From the NCBI RefSeq assembly GCF_007830435.1, contig NZ_VLLC01000006.1, positions 1 through 56,393 of the forward strand: a stretch of DNA of 56,393 bases. Direction: 5' to 3'. The notes beneath the pieces are model-generated. The model was not told where the DNA came from and did no database searches. It saw nothing but the letters and a program-made list of their open reading frames with translations. Source of the stretch: Desulfobotulus alkaliphilus (GTDB lineage Bacteria > Desulfobacterota > Desulfobacteria > Desulfobacterales > ASO4-4). The translations under genes and the position numbers were made by a program. Below, piece by piece: positions 8,570 to 16,241 of the stretch (position 1 is the stretch's first letter; each line of letters opens with the position of its first letter).

Positions 8570-8916
8570 GTAACTGTTCAGCACGGTTTTCCAAGTACCA
8601 TATCTGCCAGACAGATGCACAGGCCCCAGGCTATTTGCACGTGACGCAATCTTATTCGGGAGCTTCTTGCCCTGTGCGGAAGCGGCAAAAACTCCCCGCC
8701 ACAGGCAGGATAAGCTTTTTGATTACCATGGCAGGCCTTGGTACGCTGCCTTTGTGGCGGCTCAGACAGTTTGCCGCTTCTTTCGCACAGGCCTGCAAAG
8801 CTCTGGTCCGAAACGATTGCAATGTCACTTGCAAATAGCCACGGAGCCTTGCGGCAGTACGAAGCTACTGCAACTACAGTATTTGCAGTTCGGAATAAGC
8901 TATGCTGAATAATTAC
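8570..8916 (+). mobile_element. Palindromic GTAA element, copy 1 (complete, 347 bp)
   Basis: It begins GTAACTGTTCAGCAC and ends CTGAATAATTAC. It is flanked by AATAAAAA at 8562-8569 and again at 8917-8924 (exact 8-bp duplication, though low in complexity). The whole element is an imperfect palindrome: for example GGCTATTTGCACGTGAC pairs with the complement of GTCACTTGCAAATAGCC, and CCTGTGCG-GAAGCGGC with GCCGCTTCTTTCGCACAGG. It carries no transposase. It inserted after the MCE gene and 17 bases before the acyltransferase start, leaving that ribosome-binding site intact. Confidence 0.9.
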
Positions 8917-8933
8917 AATAAAAAAGGACAAGC

Positions 8934-9584
8934 ATGAAAGCCATAAGAAAGCAACTGGGCAACCCCGTACTCGCCATTGTCATTTTATTTATCATCCGCC
9001 TTATCAGTGCCACCTACCGCTACAGAACCAGAGGGCTGGATAAGGTGCTGGACAGACTGGAAAGGGGAGAAAAACTTCTCATCTGCCAGTGGCACCAGCA
9101 GTTTTTTCCTGCCATTGCCCGCTATGGAAGGTGGTTCAACCGTTTTAAACCGGGGCTGATGATCAGCCGGAGTGAAGATGGCAGAATCATTGCCAATGTG
9201 GCAGAACGGGTGGGCTGGCATACGGTGCGGGGATCTTCCACACGGGGGGGCAGCGAAGCCATGGCAGAGATGATCGCCCACATCCGGAAAACCGGCTTGG
9301 GCGGCCATATACTGGATGGCCCCACAGGCCCCATCGGCATCGTTAAACCCGGAGCCATCCGCATTGCCCAGCAGAGCCAGGCCCTGCTCCTGCCCGTCCT
9401 GCTTACCGCAGAAAAACGCTGGCAGGCCGGAAGCTGGGACCGTTTTATCATCCCCAAACCCTTTTCCACGGTGATCCTCAGCTTTGAAGAACCCCTGAGT
9501 CCGCCGGATATGGACGCAGACCCTGAAAGCTTTGAAGGGGTAAGAAAGGCGCTGGAAGAAAAAATGGGACCGGGGCTTTACTGA
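8934..9584 (+). CDS. DUF374 lysophospholipid acyltransferase-like protein
   Basis: The 216-residue protein has an N-terminal membrane helix (PVLAIVILFIIRLISATY). The DUF374/LPLAT-superfamily core follows: CQWHQQFFPAIARYG (catalytic-type His), SRSEDGRIIANVAERVGWHT, GSSTRGGSEAMAEMI and DGPTGPIGIVKPGAI. Family members are linked to acyl transfer onto lipid A or other envelope lipids, acting at the cytoplasmic membrane; the substrate is unproven here. AAAAAAGGAC precedes the ATG. Its place after the Mla-type genes suggests a shared role in envelope lipid metabolism, but a 347-bp element now lies between them. Confidence 0.9.
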   Translation: MKAIRKQLGNPVLAIVILFIIRLISATYRYRTRGLDKVLDRLERGEKLLICQWHQQFFPAIARYGRWFNRFKPGLMISRSEDGRIIANVAERVGWHTVRGSSTRGGSEAMAEMIAHIRKTGLGGHILDGPTGPIGIVKPGAIRIAQQSQALLLPVLLTAEKRWQAGSWDRFIIPKPFSTVILSFEEPLSPPDMDADPESFEGVRKALEEKMGPGLY

Positions 9585-9611
9585 TTTACAGGCTCTGGTT
9601 TACGGGTTCGG

Positions 9612-9800
9612 GCAGTCTTTAGGGTCTTTAGGGTCTTTAGGGTCCTTAATGAAAGCAAGCACCAGAGGTCTGCCGAGTTTAGAGCCTTTAAGATCTTTAA
9701 AAAAGACCGTGGGGGTAAAAGGTGTTGTAGGGGCAGGCCCCTGTGCCTGCCCGTCTTTAAGGTTGTGCAATACGCCTGCCCGCAGACAGGCGCAGGGCTT
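9612..9800. repeat. CTTTAGGGT mini-tandem and GTAGGGGCAGGC repeat
   Basis: Between the convergent acyltransferase and hisD genes, bases 9614-9650 hold three to four copies of a 10-base unit (GTCTTTAGGG). Bases 9728-9756 hold GTAGGGGCAGGC...GCCTGCCCGT, a hairpin-forming repeat also found at 13195-13222. Bases 9771-9790 form another short hairpin (CGCCTG/CAGGCG) that may help end hisD transcription. No gene is supported. Confidence 0.65.
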
Positions 9801-9801
9801 C

Positions 9802-11109
9802 TTATTTCGTCTTTTCCAACCGCACCCGCACGGAATGGGCGTGGGCTTCAAGCCCCTCAATGCCCGCAAGGTGCATCACATCTTCGGCCTCCTTCATAAA
9901 GGCCTCCCTTGTATAAGATATCAAGCTGGATTTTTTCACAAAATGATCCACTCCAAGGGCAGAGGCAAAACGGGCTGTACCTGCCGTGGGAAGCACGTGG
10001 TTGGGCCCTGCAATATAATCCCCCATGGGCTCCGGCGTATGGGTACCGCAGAAAATGGCACCGGCATTGCGGACCTTTCCTATCCATGGGAGGGGATCTT
10101 CCATGAGCAGCTCCAGATGTTCCGGTGCCAGACGGTTGGAAACATCAAAGGCCTGCTCTAAGGTGTCCACCACAAGGATGGCTCCGAAATCCCGCAGGGA
10201 AGCTTCCGCCGTGTCCTTTCTCGGAAGATTTGCCAGCTGCCTGTCCAGCTCAGCCAGCACCTCTCTGGCAAAGGCCGCATCCGTTGTCACCAGAATGGCC
10301 GAAGCCATGGTGTCATGCTCGGCCTGGGAAAGAAGGTCGGCGGCAGCATAGGCGGCGGGAGCTTTTCCGTCACTGATCACAAGGATTTCCGAAGGACCGG
10401 CGATCATATCTATGCCCACCATGCCGGAAACCAGCTTCTTTGCCAGCGTCACCCAGATATTTCCCGGGCCCACAATCACATCCACCCTGGGAACCTGCTC
10501 CGTTCCCCAGGCCATGGCCGCAATACCCCAGGCACTTCCCGCCCGGATCACCGCATCCATTCCCACCTTACGGGCCGCCACCAGAAGATGGGGGTTCACG
10601 GAACCATCCGCCATGGGTGGGGTGGTCATGACCACCTGCTGAACACCGGCAATGCGTGCGGGAATTCCTCCCATGAGTACGGAAGAAACCAGCGGCGTCA
10701 TACCTCCGGTGGCTCCGGGAACATAAACCCCTGCCGCATCCACGGGTTTCACAAGCTGACCCAGCATGACCCCGTCTCTGGGGGTGTCAATCCATGAATT
10801 CTGCACCTGCCTTCTATGGAAGGATGCAATCTGCTCCACGGCCCTGTCCAGTGCCCTCATAAAATCAGGACTGACCATTTTTTCTGCGGCATCGAACTCC
10901 GCTTCCGTCACACAGAGGGCATGGGCCGCCAGATCCGGTGCATCAAAACGACGGGTATATTCTAAAACCGCCTCGTCACCCCTTGTGCGGACATCTTCAA
11001 GAATACCGACCACCTGGGCTGTCATTTCTTCCGTTTCTCCAAGGCCTCTGGCCACAATGGCCTTAAGCCTTGCTTCGGCTTCGGCCGAAGGATATTTCAG
11101 CATTTCCAT
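9802..11109 (-). CDS. hisD: Histidinol dehydrogenase
   Basis: The 435-residue enzyme catalyses the last two steps of histidine synthesis, oxidising L-histidinol to L-histidine with two NAD+ and one Zn2+. Diagnostic segments are VDVIVGPGNIWVTLAKKLVS, DMIAGPSEILVISD, LLSQAEHDTMASAILVT (metal-binding Q and H) and TPEPMGDYIAGPNHVLPTAG (metal-binding Asp). The length is normal for HisD. The start has GGGAG 9 bases upstream. The gene stands alone, not in a his operon, and is divergent from serC. Confidence 0.97.
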   Translation of the reverse strand: MEMLKYPSAEAEARLKAIVARGLGETEEMTAQVVGILEDVRTRGDEAVLEYTRRFDAPDLAAHALCVTEAEFDAAEKMVSPDFMRALDRAVEQIASFHRRQVQNSWIDTPRDGVMLGQLVKPVDAAGVYVPGATGGMTPLVSSVLMGGIPARIAGVQQVVMTTPPMADGSVNPHLLVAARKVGMDAVIRAGSAWGIAAMAWGTEQVPRVDVIVGPGNIWVTLAKKLVSGMVGIDMIAGPSEILVISDGKAPAAYAAADLLSQAEHDTMASAILVTTDAAFAREVLAELDRQLANLPRKDTAEASLRDFGAILVVDTLEQAFDVSNRLAPEHLELLMEDPLPWIGKVRNAGAIFCGTHTPEPMGDYIAGPNHVLPTAGTARFASALGVDHFVKKSSLISYTREAFMKEAEDVMHLAGIEGLEAHAHSVRVRLEKTK

Positions 11110-11321
11110 ATGTAAAACTCCCGTTAACCAGACAGGTTAAAATTTCACCCATTTAAATGAAGGTATACACCAGAGCTTTCATAACACAGGAAGGGTTTTA
11201 AGGTAAGACTATGCACACAGGATAAATGAGTATTGACAAGTTTTTTTCATCCGGGGATAAACGGCAGGCATCAGAGGCAAAGCCCAAAAAAACACATCTC
11301 CATCCCGAAAGGGGGTTTTCC

Positions 11322-12410
11322 ATGACAGAGCGTATCCACAATTTCAACCCCGGCCCCGCAGCCCTGCCCCTTTCCGTACTGGAGGAAGTGCAGGCGGAAA
11401 TGCTGCATTTCAAAAATTCAGGTATGTCCATTCTGGAAATCAGCCACCGTTCAGAACTCTTCGGAGAAGTCCTTGCCAGTGCCAGAAACAGGGCCAGAAG
11501 ACTTTTTAATCTGCCGGACAACTACCGTGTACTTTTTATTCAGGGCGGTGCCAGCCTGCAGTTTGCCATGGCACCCATGAACTTTCTGGGTCCCGAAGAC
11601 AGGGCGGATTACATCAATACAGGCACCTGGGCCACCAAAGCCTTTGAACAGGCCTCTCTTCTGGGGAAAAAGGTCCGTTATGCCGCTTCTTCCGAGGAAA
11701 AAGCCTTTTCCTTTATTCCCAAAACCGCAGACCTTGACCCAAAGGCCCGTTATGTACACATCACATCCAACAACACCATACGGGGTACCCAGTGGCAGCA
11801 TTACCCGGATACGGGAGAAGTGCCTTTGGTATGTGATATGTGCTCGGATATTTTCAGCAGACCCGTACCCGTGGAAAAATTCGGCCTCATCTATGCGGGA
11901 GCCCAGAAAAATCTCGGACCTTCCGGCCTCACGCTGGCCATTATCCGGGAGGATATGCTGCACTGGAATCCCGATGCCGTCATGCCCACCCTGATGCGCT
12001 ACAAAACCTATTCCGATCATTATTCCATGTACAACACCCCGCCCTGCTTCGGCATCTATGTGGCGGAAAAGGTCATGGCATGGCTGGAAAATGAGATCGG
12101 CGGCCTTGAAAAAATGGCTGCCCTGAACAGGGCCAAGGCAGAACGCCTTTATCGGGCCTTGGATGCCACGGACTTTTATCAGGGCACAGCAGAAAAGGAA
12201 GACCGCTCCCCGATGAATGTCACCTTCCGGCTGAAAAACACGGAACTTGAGCCTGTCTTCATCAGGGAAGCCCTTGCCGCAGGATTGGGCGGACTCAAGG
12301 GACACAAAAGTGTGGGCGGATGCAGGGCATCCCTTTACAACGCCACGGGTATGGATGCCGTGGAAAGCCTTGTGAATTTTATGGATGATTTTGAAAAAAG
12401 AAAGGGGTAA
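11322..12410 (+). CDS. serC: Phosphoserine aminotransferase
   Basis: The 362-residue PLP enzyme interconverts 3-phosphohydroxypyruvate and phosphoserine using glutamate, the second step of serine synthesis. It begins MTERIHNFNPGPAALPLSVL, the usual SerC start. It carries the PLP-lysine region FGLIYAGAQKNLGPSGLTLA and the C-terminal LGGLKGHKSVGGCRASLYNA. The ATG at 11322 follows AAAGGGGG. The last codons lie inside the 8-bp target duplication of element copy 2, and the stop TAA is the second to fourth base of the element. The pre-insertion sequence, rebuilt from the far flank, would have read GGC TGA, giving the same C-terminal Gly. Confidence 0.97.
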   Translation: MTERIHNFNPGPAALPLSVLEEVQAEMLHFKNSGMSILEISHRSELFGEVLASARNRARRLFNLPDNYRVLFIQGGASLQFAMAPMNFLGPEDRADYINTGTWATKAFEQASLLGKKVRYAASSEEKAFSFIPKTADLDPKARYVHITSNNTIRGTQWQHYPDTGEVPLVCDMCSDIFSRPVPVEKFGLIYAGAQKNLGPSGLTLAIIREDMLHWNPDAVMPTLMRYKTYSDHYSMYNTPPCFGIYVAEKVMAWLENEIGGLEKMAALNRAKAERLYRALDATDFYQGTAEKEDRSPMNVTFRLKNTELEPVFIREALAAGLGGLKGHKSVGGCRASLYNATGMDAVESLVNFMDDFEKRKG

Positions 12411-12758
12411 CTGTTCAGCACAATTTTCCTTTGGTAAATCGGATACCTTTAATCAGGTGCATAGACAACCGGACCATTTGTTCGTGACGCAATCTTATTC
12501 GGGAGCTTCTTGTCCTGTGCGGAAGCGGCAAAAACTCCCCGCCACAGGCAGGATAAACTTTTTAATTACCATGGCAAGCTTAAGCACGCTGCCTTTGTGG
12601 CGGCTCAGACAGTTTGCCGCTTCTTTCGCACAGGCCTGCGAAGCTCTGATCCGAAACGATTGCAATGTCACTCACAAACAGCCCGATTGTCTTTTTGTGG
12701 AGCCAAGGCTTTGAAATTAATCCACAATTTTTCATGATAAAATGTACTGAATAATTAC
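12407..12758 (+). mobile_element. Palindromic GTAA element, copy 2 (complete, 352 bp)
   Basis: It begins GTAACTGTTCAGCAC and ends CTGAATAATTAC. Exact 8-bp flanking repeats AGAAAGGG lie at 12399-12406 and 12759-12766, which proves insertion. It supplies the serC stop codon. Its outer 70 bases on each side diverge from other copies while the central palindrome is well conserved. Confidence 0.92.
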
Positions 12759-12860
12759 AGAAAGGGCTGAATAAGTCCGGATGCGGATAAGGGCATAATA
12801 AAACCAAAGGACCGACGCATATGACCTAAGCAGATACAATCATCAGGCAGACCCAGTATA

Positions 12861-12900
12861 TTGACACATCTGTGCAACATACGTACTGTTATCGTGTACA
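12861..12900 (+). promoter_or_regulatory. Promoter and TGTACA operator of the YefM-like gene
   Basis: TTGACA (12861-12866) and TACTGT (12884-12889) are 17 bases apart. TGTACA lies at 12895-12900, next to the expected transcription start. In the E. coli yefM-yoeB system the operator palindromes share a TGTACA core, so this looks like an autorepression site that outlived the toxin. Confidence 0.6.
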
Positions 12901-12919
12901 TCATACAGGGAGGCAGGCA

Positions 12920-13156
12920 ATGACCATACAGACAACATATACCCAGGCCCGTGCAGGCCTTGCGTCTTTACTGGATACGGTCACGGATAACCGGGAAATT
13001 GTCATTATCCAGCGCCGTGGGCGGGAAGATGTTGCCATGATAAGTGCCGACGAGCTGTCCGGCGTGCTGGAAACCGCCCATCTTCTCAGATCCCCTAAAA
13101 ACGCAGCAAGACTTATCAAAAGCCTTGAGAGGGTCCGTGAAAAGGGGCACCCGTAA
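12920..13156 (+). CDS. YefM/Phd-family antitoxin without toxin
   Basis: The 78-residue protein matches Phd/YefM antitoxins: an N-terminal DNA-binding fold with YTQARAGLASLLDTVTDNRE and VIIQRRGREDVAMISADELS, then the toxin-binding tail TAHLLRSPKNAARLIKSLER. YefM binds and inhibits YoeB and represses its operon. The ATG at 12920 follows AGGGAGG. The final residues (KGHP) and the stop are encoded by a hairpin repeat (13143-13168), not by normal yefM sequence. No yoeB-like gene follows in the next 165 bases, so the toxin appears to have been lost through repeat-associated truncation. Confidence 0.85.
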   Translation: MTIQTTYTQARAGLASLLDTVTDNREIVIIQRRGREDVAMISADELSGVLETAHLLRSPKNAARLIKSLERVREKGHP

Positions 13157-13222
13157 AGGGTGCCCCTACACAAAACAGGGCCGTAAAAACCATTCGTAGG
13201 GGCAGGCCTTGCGCCTGCCCGT
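13143..13222. repeat. GGGGCACCC and GTAGGGGCAGGC hairpin repeats
   Basis: GGGGCACCC/GGGTGCCCC forms a perfect 9-bp hairpin at 13145-13167 and overlaps the end of the antitoxin gene. A weaker copy lies near 54952-54973. A second repeat, GTAGGGGCAGGCCTTGCGCC and onward (13195-13222), matches 9728-9756. Confidence 0.7.
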
Positions 13223-13322
13223 ATTAAAGCCCGCACCATGGGCCTGACAACAACCGGAACAGCAGGCTGTGGCTGAGTCAGGGTAGTAATCAGAATACAG
13301 ATTTAATACCTGTAATCAAAAT

Positions 13323-14672
13323 TTATGCATCGTGCTTATTGCTGTTCACCCAGATTTTCATTTTATCGGCTTCTTTGATCAGTTCATCCCTGAAATCCGG
13401 ATGGGCCAGATTAATCAGCTCCTCGGCCCGCTGCCAGGTGGATTTACCCTTGAGCATGGCAATGCCGTATTCCGTGGCCACATAGTGGGTGATGGATCTT
13501 GGCACCGTGACAATGGCTCCGGGTTTCAGGGTGGGGACAATCCGGGATTTCAGGTTGCCGTCCTTGTCCTTGTAGGTGGAGGTGAGGGCAATAATCCCCT
13601 TGCCTCCTTTGGAATTGAAAGCACCGAAAATAAAGTCAAACTGCCCACCGGTACCGGAGATCTGACGGTATCCCGAAGACTCTGAGCAGACCTGAGAAAA
13701 GAGATCCACCTCAACGGCATTGTTGATGGCAACCACCTTGGGATTCAGGGCCACAATCCTTGGATCATTGACATAGTTCACGGGGTAGGATGCGCCTGCG
13801 GGGTTCAGGTGGAGAAAGTCGTAGAGTTTTTTAGTACCCATGGCAAAGGTATAGGCCATCTTGAAATGGTCAATGTTCTTGTTTCTTCCCGTCACCCTTC
13901 CGGCCTCATAAAGATCCACACAGGAATCCACCAGCATTTCCGTATGGATACCGATATCCTTCAGGTCACTTGCTGCAATCATCTCCCCAATGAGGTTGGG
14001 CAGGCCGCCAATGCCCAGCTGGAGGGTGGCACCATCTTCAATTTCCTTAAGAATATGTCCGGCAATTTTCCGGTCAACATCCTTGCCCGGTGCAGGCGGC
14101 ACCTCTATCAGGGGGAAATTGCTCCCTTCCACGATATAATCCACCTTGGATACATGGATGGACTCAAAATTTCCGCCCAGGCAGTAGGGTACATTCTCAT
14201 TGATCTCCACCACAATTTTCTTTGCCTTGCTCAGGTTGGCTCCGGTTACGGAATTGGCAAGGCCGAAATTGAGAAACCCGTTCTTATCCATGGCCGATGT
14301 AGTAATGAAAGCCACATCGGGCTGGATGTATTTTCTGATGAACCGGGGACTCTGGTGATAGGTGATGGGCACATAATTGCATAGGTTCTGATCATGCAGC
14401 CGCCGTGAAATCCCGCTGAAATGATAATCTGAAACCACAACATGCTTTCTCCCCGGATCCTTTTCTATCACCTTGGGAAACTGGGTAAAGCATACTCCCC
14501 TCACCTCAAGACCGTTCAGCTCGTGGATTCTTTCCGCAAGGGCCTCATCCAGCCTGCGGGGGAAAAGAACAAACTCACCGTAAAAGACATGGTCACCGGA
14601 CTTGACGACTTTTACGGCATTTTCCGCACTTGTCAGTTTTGACTTGTATTCACTCACTACGTTTACGGCCAT
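13323..14672 (-). CDS. Acetyl-CoA hydrolase/transferase family CoA-transferase
   Basis: The 449-residue enzyme belongs to the Cat1/Cat2 (class I) CoA-transferases, which move CoA between acyl-CoAs and acetate, succinate, butyrate or 4-hydroxybutyrate through a glutamyl-CoA intermediate. It has ATLQLGIGGLPNLIGEMI, then INNAVEVDLFSQVCSESSG (the Glu in VEVDL corresponds to the catalytic Glu), and GTGGQFDFIFGAFNSKGGKG. The start MAVNVVSEYKSK at 14672 has AAGGAG 8 bases upstream. The exact acyl specificity cannot be read from sequence. It fits an anaerobe that activates organic acids with acetyl-CoA or another acyl-CoA. Confidence 0.9.
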   Translation of the reverse strand: MAVNVVSEYKSKLTSAENAVKVVKSGDHVFYGEFVLFPRRLDEALAERIHELNGLEVRGVCFTQFPKVIEKDPGRKHVVVSDYHFSGISRRLHDQNLCNYVPITYHQSPRFIRKYIQPDVAFITTSAMDKNGFLNFGLANSVTGANLSKAKKIVVEINENVPYCLGGNFESIHVSKVDYIVEGSNFPLIEVPPAPGKDVDRKIAGHILKEIEDGATLQLGIGGLPNLIGEMIAASDLKDIGIHTEMLVDSCVDLYEAGRVTGRNKNIDHFKMAYTFAMGTKKLYDFLHLNPAGASYPVNYVNDPRIVALNPKVVAINNAVEVDLFSQVCSESSGYRQISGTGGQFDFIFGAFNSKGGKGIIALTSTYKDKDGNLKSRIVPTLKPGAIVTVPRSITHYVATEYGIAMLKGKSTWQRAEELINLAHPDFRDELIKEADKMKIWVNSNKHDA

Positions 14673-14856
14673 GGGTTTTCTCCTTATAATAAACTTTATT
14701 TTTTTGTTCCTGCCCGAGAGCAGGAACACTGACTCTTAATTATGAAGCAGGATTCATACACCATATTATTTTTTTTTTAAACTATAAAATCTGAAACTTA
14801 TATTTTTTATGGATACCGCAGGCAGGGCAAGGCCTGCACGGCTTTTTTCCCGCATA

Positions 14857-14890
14857 CAAAAAAGGACAGCAGGACTGTCCTTTTTTTATT
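14857..14890 (-). terminator. Bidirectional hairpin terminator, probably the original flagellin terminator
   Basis: AAAGGACAG (14861-14869) pairs with CTGTCCTTT (14875-14883), with A- and T-runs on both sides. On the minus strand it is the first strong terminator after the flagellin gene, but element copy 3 now lies between them. Without the element it would be about 45 bases after the flagellin stop. Confidence 0.75.
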
Positions 14891-14895
14891 TCCGA

Positions 14896-15217
14896 GTAAT
14901 TATTCAGCACAGTTTATTCCAAACTCACAATGCTGCAAGGCTCCGTGGCTATTTGCAAGTGACATTGCAATCGTTTCGGATCAGAGCTTTGCAGGCCTGT
15001 GCGAAAGAAGCGGCAAACTGTCTGAGCCGCCACAAAGGCAGCGTGCTTAAGCCTGCCATGGTAATCAAAAAGCTTATCCTGCCTGTGGCGGGGAGTTTTT
15101 GCCGCTTCCGCACAGGGCAAGAAGCTCCCGAATAAGATTGCGTCACAGGCAAATAGCCTGGGGCCTGTGCATCTGTCTTGCAGTCAAGGTACTTTGAAAA
15201 CTGTGCTGAACCGTTAC
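14896..15217 (-). mobile_element. Palindromic GTAA element, copy 3 (complete, 322 bp, inverted)
   Basis: It runs from GTAATTATTCAGCAC to GCTGAACCGTTAC and is flanked by exact 8-bp repeats ATTTCCGA at 14888-14895 and 15218-15225. This is the clearest target duplication in the window. It is shorter than copy 1 through loss of part of one outer arm. It sits between flagellin and its probable terminator. Confidence 0.93.
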
Positions 15218-15264
15218 ATTTCCGATTGATTGATTGAGCACAGGCACAGATTCGTCAGCCCCTC

Positions 15265-16113
15265 CTATGCGGCACCCGGCATCAGCAGGGACAGTACGTT
15301 CTCCCGGTTTGCCCGGCCCTGAATCTGGGCAAAAAGACTGGCATTGGTAAGATTTTTGATCCGGTTCATGTTCATGGATTCTTCGGCAATATCCACATCC
15401 CTGATGGAAGATTCCGCAGCAGAGGTCTGCACACGACTGGTGGCAATGCTCCTGATGCTGCTTTCCAGCTGATTATGGGCCGACCCCAGACGGGTCCGGT
15501 TGGCATTGACCTGCCCCAGTGCCGCATCCACAATGCCCAGAGCCGCCCCAATACCTTCTTCGCTGGTCACATCAATATCCGCAACCGTTCCCAGATCCGG
15601 ATCTCCCAGACGGCCGGAATTGACGGCAGAGATGGAAAAGTTTAGGGTCTGGCCCGGCAGGTTTCCTATCTGGAAACTTTTATCCGTAAAGGTTCCGGAA
15701 AGGAGGGGCTGATTGTTGAAACGGGTGTTAACTGCAATGTCATCCATGGCAGCCACGGCCTTTGAAATATCCGCCTGAATGGCAGCCCGGCTTTCGGGAG
15801 ACTGACTGGCATTGGCCGCCTGCAGCACCTTTTCCCGGATACCGTGGAGGGTTGCAGATACACCGGTCAAACCGCCGTCTGCCACCTGGGCAATGCTGAT
15901 GGCATCGCTGGCATTGCGCATGGCCTGCCCGAACCCCCTTGACTGGGAAGAAAGGCCATTGGCAATGGTCATACCGGATGCATTGTCCGCTGCCTTCTGG
16001 ATCTGCAGACCGGAGCCCGTTCGTGAAATGGACGCACCCAGCCCCTGCTGCAGACGGGAAAGCTGGTTTGCCCCTAACATACCTCTTATGTCTGTGTTGA
16101 AACGGAGGGTCAT
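15265..16113 (-). CDS. Flagellin (short, isolated gene)
   Basis: The 282-residue protein has conserved flagellin ends that form the D0/D1 coiled coils of the filament. The N-terminal part has SRTGSGLQIQKAADNASGMT and SQSRGFGQAMRNASDAISIA. The C-terminal part has GSAHNQLESSIRSIATSRVQ and ends near ANRENVLSLLMPGAA. The central variable region is very short, giving a minimal flagellin. AAGGAGG precedes the ATG. No other flagellar gene is adjacent. Upstream is a consensus sigma-70 promoter, not an obvious sigma-28 site. Element copy 3 lies just downstream. Confidence 0.93.
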   Translation of the reverse strand: MTLRFNTDIRGMLGANQLSRLQQGLGASISRTGSGLQIQKAADNASGMTIANGLSSQSRGFGQAMRNASDAISIAQVADGGLTGVSATLHGIREKVLQAANASQSPESRAAIQADISKAVAAMDDIAVNTRFNNQPLLSGTFTDKSFQIGNLPGQTLNFSISAVNSGRLGDPDLGTVADIDVTSEEGIGAALGIVDAALGQVNANRTRLGSAHNQLESSIRSIATSRVQTSAAESSIRDVDIAEESMNMNRIKNLTNASLFAQIQGRANRENVLSLLMPGAA

Positions 16114-16176
16114 GGCGGACCTCCTTTTTTAAAGAAAGCTATCGGTGTCATACAAAGACAAAGCTTCACTTAAAAT

Positions 16177-16204
16177 ATTATAAACCTTGGATTTTTAATG
16201 TCAA
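16177..16204 (-). promoter_or_regulatory. Consensus sigma-70 promoter of the flagellin gene
   Basis: On the minus strand TTGACA (16204-16199) and TATAAT (16182-16177) are perfect consensus boxes with a 16-base spacer. The start point would be near 16170, giving a leader of about 57 bases. I see no well-spaced sigma-28 motif. Confidence 0.72.
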
Positions 16205-16241
16205 TTCTTTCTATTCATATCATAACGGAGAAGACAGATTC

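Noticed and set aside
8635-8912. Similar 60-80 residue reading frames in several places (around 8640, 12500, 14950, 55100)
   Set aside because: They are translations of the palindromic element in different copies. Lengths and ends vary, there is no ribosome-binding site, and the conservation is explained by the DNA palindrome.
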